Shown piece after piece: positions 1 through 8,545 of a DNA stretch of 64,000 bases. This DNA is from Streptomyces olindensis. GTDB taxonomy: Bacteria > Actinomycetota > Actinomycetes > Streptomycetales > Streptomycetaceae. The translations under genes were made by a program, and so were the position numbers. Positions within the stretch are counted from its first letter, which is position 1, and every line of letters starts with the position of its first letter. The stretch is taken from positions 1 through 64,000 of the forward strand of contig JJOH01000005.1 in assembly GCA_000696115.1 (NCBI GenBank). Reading direction: 5' to 3'. The notes beneath the pieces are model-generated. The model worked only from the letters and a program-made list of their open reading frames with translations, had not been told where the DNA came from and searched no databases.

Positions 1-654
1 GACCCGGAGGCCCGGGCCGGGCTCGCCCGGCTGGGCCGCACGGGCCCGGCGGCGGCGCTCGGCCGCCACCGCACCCGCACGGCCCTGGTCGCGGCGGTGT
101 GCGTGGTCACCGCCGCCGTCACCGGCGTGGTCACCGCCCTCGACGAACCCGCCCGGACGGACACCGACCGTGCGGCCGGCCCGGAAACCCCCGGCACGAG
201 GGCCACCCCGGCCCCCGGGCGGCAGCGGGACCCGGACGAGGCCCGGCGCGCCACCGCGCTCGCCTCGCTCGCCCGCGACCTGCGCGCCCCGGGCCTGCGC
301 GTCACCACCCGCGCGGACTCCGTCGAAGTCGCCTTCACCGAAGGGCTGTTCTCCGAGGGCACGCGGCTGACCCCGACCGGAGCCCAGCGGCTGGCCGAAC
401 TCGGGGAACGGCTGGCCGGGCAGGAATCGGCCATCACGGTGCACGGGCACGCGGCCGTCGTCCCCGGCGCCCCCCGCAGCGGCGGCTCCGTCGTCGCGCT
501 GTGGCGCGCCCTCGTCGCCGCCCGCGAGCTGAGCACCGCCACCGGCAAGCCCCTCACGGCGTTCACCACCGACAGCGCCGACCAGCGCGACGCCCCCTAC
601 CCGGACGATCCCGCCCGCAACCGCACGGTCACGGTGGTGCTCACCCCGCGCTAG
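1..654 (+). CDS. C-terminal part of a membrane-anchored OmpA-like protein
   Basis: The reading frame is open at the left edge, so the N-terminus lies outside the window. What remains is a basic stretch, one hydrophobic segment (roughly bases 88-145, LVAAVCVVTAAVTGVVTAL), a proline/arginine-rich linker, and a C-terminal domain of about 115 residues with the layout of OmpA-type domains (a VxVAFTEGLF strand, helices with RLAELGERL, a VHGHA strand and a final NRTVTVVLTP strand). In this family the domain binds peptidoglycan or acts as an extracytoplasmic module, so a surface-exposed role is inferred. The stop overlaps the stop of the convergent gene by 4 bases. The OmpA call rests on pattern only. 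Confidence 0.6.
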   Translation, partial: DPEARAGLARLGRTGPAAALGRHRTRTALVAAVCVVTAAVTGVVTALDEPARTDTDRAAGPETPGTRATPAPGRQRDPDEARRATALASLARDLRAPGLRVTTRADSVEVAFTEGLFSEGTRLTPTGAQRLAELGERLAGQESAITVHGHAAVVPGAPRSGGSVVALWRALVAARELSTATGKPLTAFTTDSADQRDAPYPDDPARNRTVTVVLTPR

Positions 655-2318
655 GACAGGACCAGAACGGCACCGAGGATCAGCAGCACCACCACCCACG
701 TCCACACCTTGGCGGCCACGGGCGACTCGCCGTAGTAGATCTCCTCCAGGCGCGTCCGCAGGCTCCTGCGCGGTGGCCGCCGCACCGGGTACGGGGTGCC
801 GTAGCCGTACCCGGCCTGGCGAGCGTGATCGACCAGCAGCCGGTTGGCGGATATGCGGGCCCGTGACTCCTCGGTCGTGCAGAGCTCCTCGGCCAGCTCC
901 AGCAGCCGCAGATCCCGGCCGCCGGCCCGTGATCCGAGGGCGAGCGCGCAGTTGTTCAGCAGGATCGCCGCCGAGTCGCAGAGCCGGTCGACGGCCTGCG
1001 GGACGTCCGGCAGGGCGGCGAACGCACCCCGGCGCAGGCGGCGCAGTTCGTGCAGCGACGGCAGGGCGGCCTCCAGGGTGTCGGCCGCGCCCCGCGCGTC
1101 CCTCCGGTCGAGTTGCCTCGCGGCCCTCTCCAGCGCGGCCACGACCGGGTCGAAGGCCGGCCTGGCCGTCGAGAACCAGACACCGGCCTCCTCCAGCCGC
1201 GCCCGGTTCTGCTCGATCGTCCGCCGCGTCTCCTCGTACGGCCGCAGCCGCAACGCCAGGTCCAGCAGGCCGAAGCTCTCCCGGTCGGGCGGGGCCGAGT
1301 CCGAGGCGGGGGACAGGGCCACCGCGCAGTTGTTGAGCAACAGGGCGGTGGTGTCGACGAGTTGCCCGACGCCGAGCGACATCCCGAACCCGGCGAAGGC
1401 GCCGAGCCGCTCCACCACCGGCACGACCCGGGCCCGCAAGGTTGCGGCCACTGCGGTCGCGGCCGTCTTCCCGCCGCCGTCCGGGACACCGGCGAGCCTG
1501 TCGCCCGCCTCGCGCAGCTCACCGGCCGCCGACTCGTACAGCGGCGTCAACCGGCTCTCCAGCTCTTCCCCGAGAAGGCCCCGGCCGGTCCACTTCCACT
1601 GCGCGCAGTACCGGGCCAGCCGGGCGGGGTCCTCGGTGCGCGCGGCCAGGCCGGCGACGGCCGAGACGAGTACGCGGCGCACCTCGGCCTCCAGGACCGT
1701 CACCGCGGCCTCGGTGAGCCGCTTGTCGTCGAGGGCCGCGACCCGGTGCCGCAGATGCGCCCACACCGCGCGCTGCCCGAGCAGCTTGCGCCACAGCCGT
1801 GCCGCGGACTGCCAGAGCTCGTCCCGCGCCGCGCCGCCGGGGCGCCGCGGGACGGGCCTCTTCCCGGGGCGTTTCCTCCCGCCGGCCGCCCCCTTCTTCC
1901 CGCCGGCCGGGCGGGGGCGCCCGTCGGCCGGACGCTGCGACTCCCCGGAGCCCCGCAACTCCCCGTCGAGCGCCCGCGCGTGCGCCCGCACCGCCTCGTC
2001 GTGCTGCCGGTGCAGCTCGGGCTCGCAGGGGCAGCTGGCGTCCGGTGCGTCCCAGAGCCAGAACAGCTCGTCGACGATCCGGCGCTGCGGATGGTCCAGT
2101 ACCTCGAAGGCGGTGCGGAGGTCGTCGGGCCTGGCATCGCCGGAGCCGACGGCGACCCCCGCCTTCGCGGCCGTGGCGATCTGCTGCCGGCGCCGCACGA
2201 GCGCACGGCGGGCGGCGCAGGTGCTCGCCCCGGTGATCCGGAAGGCGTTGCGCCGGTAGAGCTCGGGGCCGCTCAGCTCACGCAGCCGCTCCCGGACGAG
2301 GGGCGCGTCACCGCCCAC
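651..2318 (-). CDS. Tail-anchored membrane protein with J-domain-like start (555 aa)
   Basis: I do not recognise a characterised family. The GTG start lies 2 bases after the stop of the FHA gene, so the pair is probably translationally coupled. Residues about 15-90 (YRRNAFRITG, then AFEVLDHPQRRIVDELFWLW) resemble the degenerate J-domain regions of actinobacterial proteins. A Lys/Arg/Gly/Pro-rich linker follows. Two copies of an LLNNCA(V/L)AL motif, each followed by a charged helix, suggest duplicated helical repeats. The last 20 residues (VWTWVVVLLILGAVLVLS) are a C-terminal membrane anchor with almost nothing beyond it, so most of the protein faces the cytoplasm. Neighbouring FHA and kinase genes suggest a role in phospho-signalling, which is inference. 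Confidence 0.75.
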   Translation of the reverse strand: MGGDAPLVRERLRELSGPELYRRNAFRITGASTCAARRALVRRRQQIATAAKAGVAVGSGDARPDDLRTAFEVLDHPQRRIVDELFWLWDAPDASCPCEPELHRQHDEAVRAHARALDGELRGSGESQRPADGRPRPAGGKKGAAGGRKRPGKRPVPRRPGGAARDELWQSAARLWRKLLGQRAVWAHLRHRVAALDDKRLTEAAVTVLEAEVRRVLVSAVAGLAARTEDPARLARYCAQWKWTGRGLLGEELESRLTPLYESAAGELREAGDRLAGVPDGGGKTAATAVAATLRARVVPVVERLGAFAGFGMSLGVGQLVDTTALLLNNCAVALSPASDSAPPDRESFGLLDLALRLRPYEETRRTIEQNRARLEEAGVWFSTARPAFDPVVAALERAARQLDRRDARGAADTLEAALPSLHELRRLRRGAFAALPDVPQAVDRLCDSAAILLNNCALALGSRAGGRDLRLLELAEELCTTEESRARISANRLLVDHARQAGYGYGTPYPVRRPPRRSLRTRLEEIYYGESPVAAKVWTWVVVLLILGAVLVLS

Positions 2319-2320
2319 GG

Positions 2321-3103
2321 CTACGGCTGTCCCGCGGGCGCCTCGTCCATCAGGTTCAGGTCCGGCGGCACCAGCGTCGTCGACTCGACCAGCCCCTTGA
2401 GGAGGTTGTGCAGCAGGCGGTTGTCGGAGGGCCGCCGCTCCTCGGACGGGTCGTGCAGCAGCGGGTACCGGAACCCGGTGCCGTGCAGGCGCTTGCGCAC
2501 CGCCTCGATGCGATGCTCGATCCTGCGGTCCGTCCAGTTGCCGTCCGGGCGCAGATGGACGAGCTGCCGGGCGGCCATGGCGTACGTCAGGGGCCGCGGG
2601 TCCTCCTCGTACAGCAGGTACCGCTGGCCGAGGACGACCAGCAGCAGCCGTTCGTCGTCGTCGAGCGCCCAGGTCTCCGGGCGCAGGGTGTCCGCCCGGC
2701 GGCGCGAGACCGGACCCTGGTCGTCGTGGTCGGCCACGTACAGCTCGATCAGGTGCTCGCGGTAGCCGGAGCCCTTCACGAACAGCGGCGTGTAGCCGGT
2801 GGCGAGGGGGATCGGCTCGGTGCTGGTGTGCATCATCCGGCCGCGCGGCAGCCGCACCAGCTGCCGCCCGGTGTTGCGCAGCCACCACTGCCCCTGCCGG
2901 TACGTCAGCTCCCCGTGCCGGCGGCTCACCCGCAGATCGTCCACGCCGACCTCCAGGTCCACGTCCGGCCGCTCGCCCCGGCCGAAGCGGACGGTCAGTC
3001 CCGCGCGCGGCGGGGCACACAGGTCACCGGTGACCGTGCGGGCGTGCAGGGTCCCGGGCGTGGTGGGCGCGACACCGCGCGCGAGGCTGGCGGAGAAGGA
3101 CAT
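2321..3103 (-). CDS. FHA-domain protein (260 aa)
   Basis: The ATG at 3103 follows a GAGGAG ribosome site 7 bases upstream. Residues about 35-95 form a forkhead-associated phosphothreonine-binding domain: FGRGERPDVDL, then the signature VSRRHGEL at 59-66 and the NTG turn at 77-79. The rest (about residues 130-260) is a charged helical region with no recognised domain. FHA domains bind phosphorylated threonines, and the adjacent gene encodes a Ser/Thr kinase, so the protein is a natural substrate or adaptor of that kinase. The downstream 555-aa membrane protein begins 2 bases after this stop. The FHA assignment is firm and the partner assignment is inferred from position. Confidence 0.85.
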   Translation of the reverse strand: MSFSASLARGVAPTTPGTLHARTVTGDLCAPPRAGLTVRFGRGERPDVDLEVGVDDLRVSRRHGELTYRQGQWWLRNTGRQLVRLPRGRMMHTSTEPIPLATGYTPLFVKGSGYREHLIELYVADHDDQGPVSRRRADTLRPETWALDDDERLLLVVLGQRYLLYEEDPRPLTYAMAARQLVHLRPDGNWTDRRIEHRIEAVRKRLHGTGFRYPLLHDPSEERRPSDNRLLHNLLKGLVESTTLVPPDLNLMDEAPAGQP

Positions 3104-3230
3104 CGCTGGTCTCCTCGATGCGGGGGCGGAACCGGCACGGTACGGGCCCGGCGCGGGGGCCCCGCCGGACGTACGGACCAGCATGGGCCGACCTCCCCGG
3201 GACCCCTCCCAGAACGACGCCGCGGTGGCT

Positions 3231-5183
3231 TCAGCGGGCGCGCAGTCTCGCCGCGGCGGAGGCGGCCAGGTCGGTGGCCATCCCGCAGAGCTGCCCCATC
3301 GGCCGCTGCCCGCCGACGTACAGCCGCAGCATCTCCACGGCCGTCTCGGCGTCCCGCCCGCCGTACTCGCGGTAGGCGACGAACACCGTGCAGGTGCCCG
3401 CGCCGTTGCCCTCCGGCTCGACGACGGCGTGATAGCCGCTGAGCTCGACCGTGCGGCCGTCCCGCGCCGACCTGGGCTCGTCACGGAAGAAGGCGATGTC
3501 CGCCTCCAGGTCGTCGACGTCGCTGAACCACTCGCACTCCCAGTTCGCGACCCCCGCCTCCGGTACGTCCGCCTTGACGCCGGGGACGACGGACAGCGCC
3601 TTGGCGTCGAGCAGCGCGCAGGCGTCCGCCCAGGCCAGCGAGGCGGCCGGGTAGCCCGGGGAACGGCGGGGGAGCGGGCCGCGGTTCAGCACCCCGGCCG
3701 CGCTGCGGGCGGCCGTGTCGGCGACGGCGCACAGCGCGGCGGCACCGCCCGCGACCTCGCCGTGGCCCACGTCGACGCGGACCCCGACGTACATGCCGTC
3801 ACCGGCGTCGCCCTCCTTGTCGTCGCCCGCGTCCCGGGACAGCAGCAGCCCGCACTCGTCCGGCTCGGCCGGCTGCTCCCGGACGGCGATGCTCCCGATG
3901 GTCCTGACGGGCTCCGACGCCTCGGGCGGCGCGCCCCGGCGCAGTTGCAGGGACACGTCGATCCGGGTGCTGTCGTCGGTGTGGACGAGCACGTCGCAGC
4001 GGTCGAAGTTGCCGTAGTCCACGTCGACCTCGCTCCTGCCGAACCGGCCGAGCGCGGCCGGGTCGGTCAGGGCGCACACGTCGGCGGTGCGCGGATCACC
4101 GATCAGCGACCGCGTACCGCCCTTCCCGGGATCCTCCGGCAGCTGCCGCCCGGCGGAGTCACGGGTGCCGGTCCCCGTGCCGTCGCCGTCGTCGCCGCCG
4201 GGCAGGGCGACGAGGCCCAGCGCGAGTGCGGCGCAGACGCCGAGGGCCGCGCCGAACCAGGCCCGGCGGCGCCGCCCGCCGCCGGGTGCGGTGGACCCCC
4301 CGTCCGGGGCCGGTGCACCGGATTCGGCCACGGCCGCCAGGAGCCGCCCGGCCTCGGCCGCGTCGGGGCGTTGCGCCGAGTCGCGCCGCAGCATCGCGGC
4401 GAGCACGGGGTACAGCGGTCCCACGGCCTCGGCGTCCATCTCGACGACGCCCTGCTCGGCCTTCCAGTGCGTCAGCCGGGCGGTGTCCTCACCGCTGCCC
4501 TCCCCGTCGTCGCCGCGCGGCGGGGAACCGGTGACCAGGGCGTGGAGCGTGGCGGCCAGGCAGAACACGTCGGAGGCGGGCCGGGGCACGTTCCCCCGGG
4601 CCAGCTCGGGGGCGGCGTAGTCCGGGGTGAAGCTGTAGGGGCCGTTGGCGGTGATGGTCTCGGTGCCGCCGACCCGGTAGGCGGCACCGAAGTCCAGCAG
4701 CTTCGCGGTACCGCGCCCGGTGAGGCCGACGTTGGCGGGCTTGACGTCGCAGTGGACGATGCCCGCCCGGTGCAACGCGGCGAGCGCGTCGGCGAGTTGG
4801 GCCCCGACCCGGGCCACCCGCCCGGGGCTCAGGGGCGGCTGCCGGTCGAGACCGCCGCCGGGCACGTACTCCATGACGAACCAGTACGCCTCGCCGGCGT
4901 CCCCGCCCCCTTCGCCGTCCCCGTCCCCGTCCCTGCCCGGCGGCACGGTCAGGACATCGAACAGCGTCACGACATGGGGATGGTCCCGGAACTTGGCCAG
5001 GGCGCGCGGCTCGCCCAGCAGCCGCCGCACGGCGGTCTCCCGCTCGCCCTCGACCCGCTCCCGCTTCAGCGCGACGTCCTGCCCCACCACCGTGTCGTGG
5101 GCCAGCCACACGTCACCGCCCCGCCCTGTGCCGATGACCTCCTTGAGGACATAGCGGCCGGCGAACTCGTCTCCGGGACGCAC
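3231..5183 (-). CDS. Membrane Ser/Thr protein kinase with duplicated extracellular domain
   Basis: This is a 650-residue bacterial receptor-like kinase. The kinase domain spans about residues 10-285 with a Gly-rich loop (GTGRGGDVW, 18-26), K40, the catalytic loop HCDVKPAN (144-151; Cys replaces the usual Arg of HRD), DFG (164-166) and APE (191-193), so it should be active. A Pro/Gly linker leads to one membrane segment at about 309-328. The outer part contains two similar units, from about 368 and 520, each starting (V/A)CAL(T/L)D..AL and each holding four cysteines; they resemble the DUF3558 type of exported domain. The GTG start has GGAGAAG just upstream. The gene sits 127 bases upstream of the FHA gene in the same orientation. 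Confidence 0.92.
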   Translation of the reverse strand: MRPGDEFAGRYVLKEVIGTGRGGDVWLAHDTVVGQDVALKRERVEGERETAVRRLLGEPRALAKFRDHPHVVTLFDVLTVPPGRDGDGDGEGGGDAGEAYWFVMEYVPGGGLDRQPPLSPGRVARVGAQLADALAALHRAGIVHCDVKPANVGLTGRGTAKLLDFGAAYRVGGTETITANGPYSFTPDYAAPELARGNVPRPASDVFCLAATLHALVTGSPPRGDDGEGSGEDTARLTHWKAEQGVVEMDAEAVGPLYPVLAAMLRRDSAQRPDAAEAGRLLAAVAESGAPAPDGGSTAPGGGRRRRAWFGAALGVCAALALGLVALPGGDDGDGTGTGTRDSAGRQLPEDPGKGGTRSLIGDPRTADVCALTDPAALGRFGRSEVDVDYGNFDRCDVLVHTDDSTRIDVSLQLRRGAPPEASEPVRTIGSIAVREQPAEPDECGLLLSRDAGDDKEGDAGDGMYVGVRVDVGHGEVAGGAAALCAVADTAARSAAGVLNRGPLPRRSPGYPAASLAWADACALLDAKALSVVPGVKADVPEAGVANWECEWFSDVDDLEADIAFFRDEPRSARDGRTVELSGYHAVVEPEGNGAGTCTVFVAYREYGGRDAETAVEMLRLYVGGQRPMGQLCGMATDLAASAAARLRAR

Positions 5184-5399
5184 GTTCTTCTCCCCCTCGA
5201 TCGGCCCAGAACGCGCGCGGGCACCGTACGCGCGCGTGGGTCGAACCTACTGCGTACCGGAGACGTTACTCACAGTCTCCCCAGAGCCTCCATCAGCCGC
5301 ACGCATGGCGCCTCCCGTCCCAGGGGTGACCCGGGCGGACCCCCTGTAGCCCGCCGGTGACACTCGGGACGGATCCGTGGCAGGCGCGCAGGGCAACGC

Positions 5400-5954
5400 A
5401 TGCGGGCGGTGACGGGTCGTACGACGTGCAGAGACCAAGACCCGCGCAGACCCGCGCGTCCACCAGGGGGAGAAGACCAGGCACGTTCGCACCCGAGCAC
5501 CCGAGGCACCCGAGCGACCCGAGGTATCCGCGCCACCGTGGCCGCGCTGGCCGCCGCGGCCGGTGTCGCCGCGGTCGCCGTCCCGGCCGCCGCCGCCACC
5601 ACCACGCCGGCCTTCGCCGAACCCCGGTTCCTGGAGCCGGCCGACCTGCCGCCACACCCGGCCTCGCCCTGGTACGGCGGCCCCGCCGGCTGCGCGAAGA
5701 AGCTCATGCAGAAGGACCCCGACCTGACGGCCACGGGGAAGCACTACGGCCGGCTGAACGTCGAGGAGGGCGCCCACGTCTACGGCCTCCACACCGCCTC
5801 GGCGTGGGGCTCCTCCGACATCAACCTGTTCTCGGTCGGCCGCGACGGCAACACCGTGACGATCGTCCGGTGGAGCCGGCTGGGCACCTTCCAGCACGCC
5901 CAGGTGGCCGACTTCAAGAAGACGACCGTGACGGCCGTGAACCGGCTGCACTGA
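5400..5954 (+). CDS. Secreted protein of unknown function
   Basis: The mature part has no family I recognise. The protein has a signal-peptide-like region (RATVAALAAAAGVAAVAVPAAA, then a likely cut after AFA) followed by about 115 residues with WYGGPAGCAKKLM and a strand-rich C-terminus ending TVTAVNRLH. The start is uncertain: the ATG at 5400 gives 184 residues and a long Arg/Pro-rich leader without a good ribosome site, whereas a GTG at 5538 would give a leader lacking a basic end. Export seems likely either way. The stop is 5 bases from the convergent DUF488 gene. Confidence 0.65.
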   Translation: MRAVTGRTTCRDQDPRRPARPPGGEDQARSHPSTRGTRATRGIRATVAALAAAAGVAAVAVPAAAATTTPAFAEPRFLEPADLPPHPASPWYGGPAGCAKKLMQKDPDLTATGKHYGRLNVEEGAHVYGLHTASAWGSSDINLFSVGRDGNTVTIVRWSRLGTFQHAQVADFKKTTVTAVNRLH

Positions 5955-5959
5955 TCGAC

Positions 5960-6544
5960 TCAGCCGCCGTCCGGCCCGGTGCGGCCGCCGAGGCCGTCGT
6001 ACACGAGGAGGCCGTCCTCCCGCAGCCGCGCGCCGGGCGTCGGCGCATGGGCGGCGAGACGTCCGTCGGGCATGAGGTGGTGGGCCGGTACGCCGCGGGC
6101 GAGCACCGCGAAGTCGGCGATCAGGCGCCGGTGGCAGCGCCACCAGACCGCCTCGCTGCACATCACGGCCGTCCGGGCGTCCGCGGCCTCGCGCAGCAGG
6201 CGGTCCATCGCGGCGACGAAGCCGGGGGAGCGGGTGTGGGCGGCGTAGCCCCGGAAGGAGGCATTGCGCCAGACGACGTCCGGGCTGTCCGCGGGCGGGG
6301 TACGGAACCCGCCGAGGTCGGGCTCCCACCGGTAGGCGATGCCGCCGCCCGGCAGCCACTCGGCGAGGCGCCGCCGCGACAGATCGGGGTCGCGGCGGCT
6401 GCCGGGTGCGGTCCGCACATCGACGACGGCCGCGACGCCGGCGTGCCGCAGCAGCCCGGTGATCCGCTCCCGGTCGGCGGTGCTGTGCCCGAAGGTCAGC
6501 AGAAGCGCGTCCACAGTGCCGGACTTTCCCGTTTCGGCGGACAC
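5960..6544 (-). CDS. DUF488 family protein (194 aa)
   Basis: The sequence has the hallmarks of DUF488: TFGHST near residue 20, a VVDVRTAPGSRRDPDLSR strand-loop, WLPGGGIAYRWEPDLGGFR, and the C-terminal signature CSEAVWWRCHRRLIADFAV in which conserved Cys, Cys and His residues sit. The biochemical role of the family is not established. Length is normal. The GTG start lacks a strong ribosome site. It lies between a secreted-protein gene (convergent) and a LacI regulator, with no evident link to either. Confidence 0.85.
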   Translation of the reverse strand: MSAETGKSGTVDALLLTFGHSTADRERITGLLRHAGVAAVVDVRTAPGSRRDPDLSRRRLAEWLPGGGIAYRWEPDLGGFRTPPADSPDVVWRNASFRGYAAHTRSPGFVAAMDRLLREAADARTAVMCSEAVWWRCHRRLIADFAVLARGVPAHHLMPDGRLAAHAPTPGARLREDGLLVYDGLGGRTGPDGG

Positions 6545-6608
6545 ACACCTGCACCCCGGACCGTCCTGGCCGGACCGAGCGCTGCGCCGTCCGGCGGCGC
6601 CGTGCCTC

Positions 6609-7631
6609 CTACGGCCTGGGCCCGGGTCGCTCCCCCGAGCCCCGGACGATCAGCCGGGTGGGAACGGTGATGGTGCGAGCCCGGGAGCGGTCGCCGTCGA
6701 GCCGGGCCAGGGCGGTGGCAGCGGCGCTGCGGCCGATTTCCTCGGGGTCCTGGGCGACCACGGTCAGGCCCGGTTCCAGAGCCTCGGCGAGCGATACGTC
6801 GTCGAAGGCGACGACGGCCACGTCCTTGCGTTTGCTGCGGGCGAGTTCGACGACTATGCCGAGCGCCATGATGTTGTTGCCGGCGAACAACGCCGTGGGG
6901 GGATCGGCCAGTTCGAGGAGTCGGGAGGTCGCGGCCTCGGCGCCCTGCTGGTCGTGGGCGTCGGCGACGAGCGAGCGGTCGTAGGGGATGTCGGCTTCTC
7001 GCAGGGCCGCGCGGTATCCGGCGAGGCGTTCGCGGCGGGTGTACAGCTTGACGGGGAGGTCGCCGACGAATCCGATCCGGCGGTGCCCGTGGGCGATCAG
7101 GTGGGTGACACCGTCCTGGGCGCCCGCGCGGTTGGAGCTGACGATGCTGTCCGTGGGCAGGCCGGCGCCCGGTCGGTCGAGGAAGACGATGGGCAGCCCC
7201 GCCGTACGGTGGGCCTTGAGGTGCGAGTGGTGGGATCCGACGGAGGGCACGACGATCAGGATGCTGACGCGCCGGGCGAGGAATTCGGCCGTCAGGGCGC
7301 GTTCGCGGTCGGGGTCGTCCGCGGACGAGCCCATGAGCAGCATCAGTCCGCGTTCGCGGACGCCGTCCTCGATGCCCCGTGCCACGGCTGCGAAGAAGGG
7401 GTTGCCGAGGTCGGGCACGACCAGCCCGACCGTGGTGTCCGGGCCGCCGACACGCATGTTGCGCGCCATGAGGTTCGGCTGGAAGCCCAGCTTGGCCACC
7501 GCGGCGAGTACCTGTTCCCTGGTCTGCGCCGAGACGGGTCCGTCTTCGTTGAGGACGCGCGAGACGGTCTTGGCGCTGACGCCGACCTCTCGCGCGACGT
7601 CGGCCAGTGTGGGGCGGCGGTTCGCTGCCAT
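6609..7631 (-). CDS. LacI-family transcriptional regulator (fructan/fructose locus)
   Basis: This 340-residue protein has the LacI helix-turn-helix at its N-terminus (TLADVAREVGVSAKTVSRVLN, with the hinge helix near LGFQPNLMARNMR) and a periplasmic-binding-protein-like effector domain (GLVVPDLGNPFFAAVARGIEDG, then AFDDVSLAEAL near the end). Such proteins repress sugar genes and release DNA when an inducing sugar binds. It is encoded just downstream of an ABC sugar transporter on the same strand, separated by a hairpin. The tandem palindromic sites at 10786-10815 and 15086-15115 are the best candidates for its operators. The inducer is probably fructose or a fructo-oligosaccharide, inferred from the kinase and GH32 neighbours. 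Confidence 0.9.
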   Translation of the reverse strand: MAANRRPTLADVAREVGVSAKTVSRVLNEDGPVSAQTREQVLAAVAKLGFQPNLMARNMRVGGPDTTVGLVVPDLGNPFFAAVARGIEDGVRERGLMLLMGSSADDPDRERALTAEFLARRVSILIVVPSVGSHHSHLKAHRTAGLPIVFLDRPGAGLPTDSIVSSNRAGAQDGVTHLIAHGHRRIGFVGDLPVKLYTRRERLAGYRAALREADIPYDRSLVADAHDQQGAEAATSRLLELADPPTALFAGNNIMALGIVVELARSKRKDVAVVAFDDVSLAEALEPGLTVVAQDPEEIGRSAAATALARLDGDRSRARTITVPTRLIVRGSGERPGPRP

Positions 7632-7660
7632 GGAGGAAGCCGTCTCCTCAGGGCCCTCCG

Positions 7661-7685
7661 TTCCGGCCGCGGCCTTCGGCCGGAA
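7661..7685 (-). terminator. Hairpin between ABC ATPase and LacI genes
   Basis: TTCCGGCCG and CGGCCGGAA form a perfect 9-bp stem with a 7-base loop, in the gap just after the ATPase stop and before the LacI start. It could end or attenuate transporter transcription so that the regulator is made at a lower level or from its own promoter. Confidence 0.6.
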
Positions 7686-7708
7686 ACAGTGAGAGCGGTG
7701 TTGTGCTG

Positions 7709-8545
7709 TCAGGTGGCCTGTACTCCGGCGGCCTTCGCGGCCTCCGAATCCGCTACGACAGTAGCTCCCGCCGCGTCGACGGTGAGCGCGCCGGTCATGA
7801 TGGCGACGACCTCCGCCATGGAGTAGTCGGACGGCTTGATCACGGCGGCACGCCGGCCCAGCCGGTGGACGTGGATCCGGTCGGCGATCTCGAAGACGTG
7901 AGGCATGTTGTGGCTGATCAGCACGACCGGCATGCCCTTGTCACGGACCCGGCGGATGAGGTCCAGCACCTGACCGGACTCCTTGACGCCGAGCGCGGCG
8001 GTGGGTTCGTCCATGACGACCACACTGCGCGCCCAGGCCACCGACCGGGCGACCGCCACGGCCTGCCGCTGCCCGCCCGAGAGCGTCTCGACCGACTGCG
8101 TCAGCGAGCGCAGACCGATCTTCAGGTCGGCCATGTGCTCGGCGGCCTCCTGACGCATCCGCTTCTTGTCCAGCATGCGGAAGACACTGCCGAGCACCCC
8201 GGGCCGGCGCAGTTCGCGGCCGAGGAACATGTTCGAGGCGATGTCCATGGAGGCGGCGACGGCGAGGTCCTGATACACCGTCTCGATCCCATGGGCGCGG
8301 GCGCTCTGGGGACCGGAGAAGGTGATGGGCTGCCCGTTGAGCCGGATCTCGCCCGCGTCGGGGACCAGTGCGCCGGTGAGGGCCTTGATCAGGCTGGTCT
8401 TGCCGGCTCCGTTGTCGCCGATGACGGCGAGCACCTCGCCGGGCATGAGGTCGAAGTCGGCGCCGTCGATGGCCGTGACGTGGCCGTAGCGCTTGATCAG
8501 GCCGCGGGCCTGCAGGACAGGGGTGGGGGAGCCGGTGGCGGTCAT
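7709..8545 (-). CDS. Sugar ABC transporter ATPase (ribose/fructose type)
   Basis: This 278-residue protein is a single nucleotide-binding domain, as in the FrcA/XylG single-domain type rather than the double-domain RbsA. It shows the Walker A motif GDNGAGKTSL, Q-loop VYQDLA, signature LSGGQRQAV, Walker B VVVMDEPTAAL and the switch histidine in LISHNM. It energises import of a monosaccharide through the adjacent permease. The ATG overlaps the permease stop (ATGA, 8542-8545), showing translational coupling. The order binding protein, permease, ATPase and the flanking PfkB kinase and GH32 enzyme point to fructose as the substrate; that part is inferred. Confidence 0.93.
   Translation of the reverse strand: MTATGSPTPVLQARGLIKRYGHVTAIDGADFDLMPGEVLAVIGDNGAGKTSLIKALTGALVPDAGEIRLNGQPITFSGPQSARAHGIETVYQDLAVAASMDIASNMFLGRELRRPGVLGSVFRMLDKKRMRQEAAEHMADLKIGLRSLTQSVETLSGGQRQAVAVARSVAWARSVVVMDEPTAALGVKESGQVLDLIRRVRDKGMPVVLISHNMPHVFEIADRIHVHRLGRRAAVIKPSDYSMAEVVAIMTGALTVDAAGATVVADSEAAKAAGVQAT

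Noticed and set aside
5247..6554. 435-codon minus-strand frame covering the secreted-protein gene and the DUF488 gene
   Set aside because: It is out of frame with DUF488 and antisense to the secreted protein with its signal peptide; no domain is seen.
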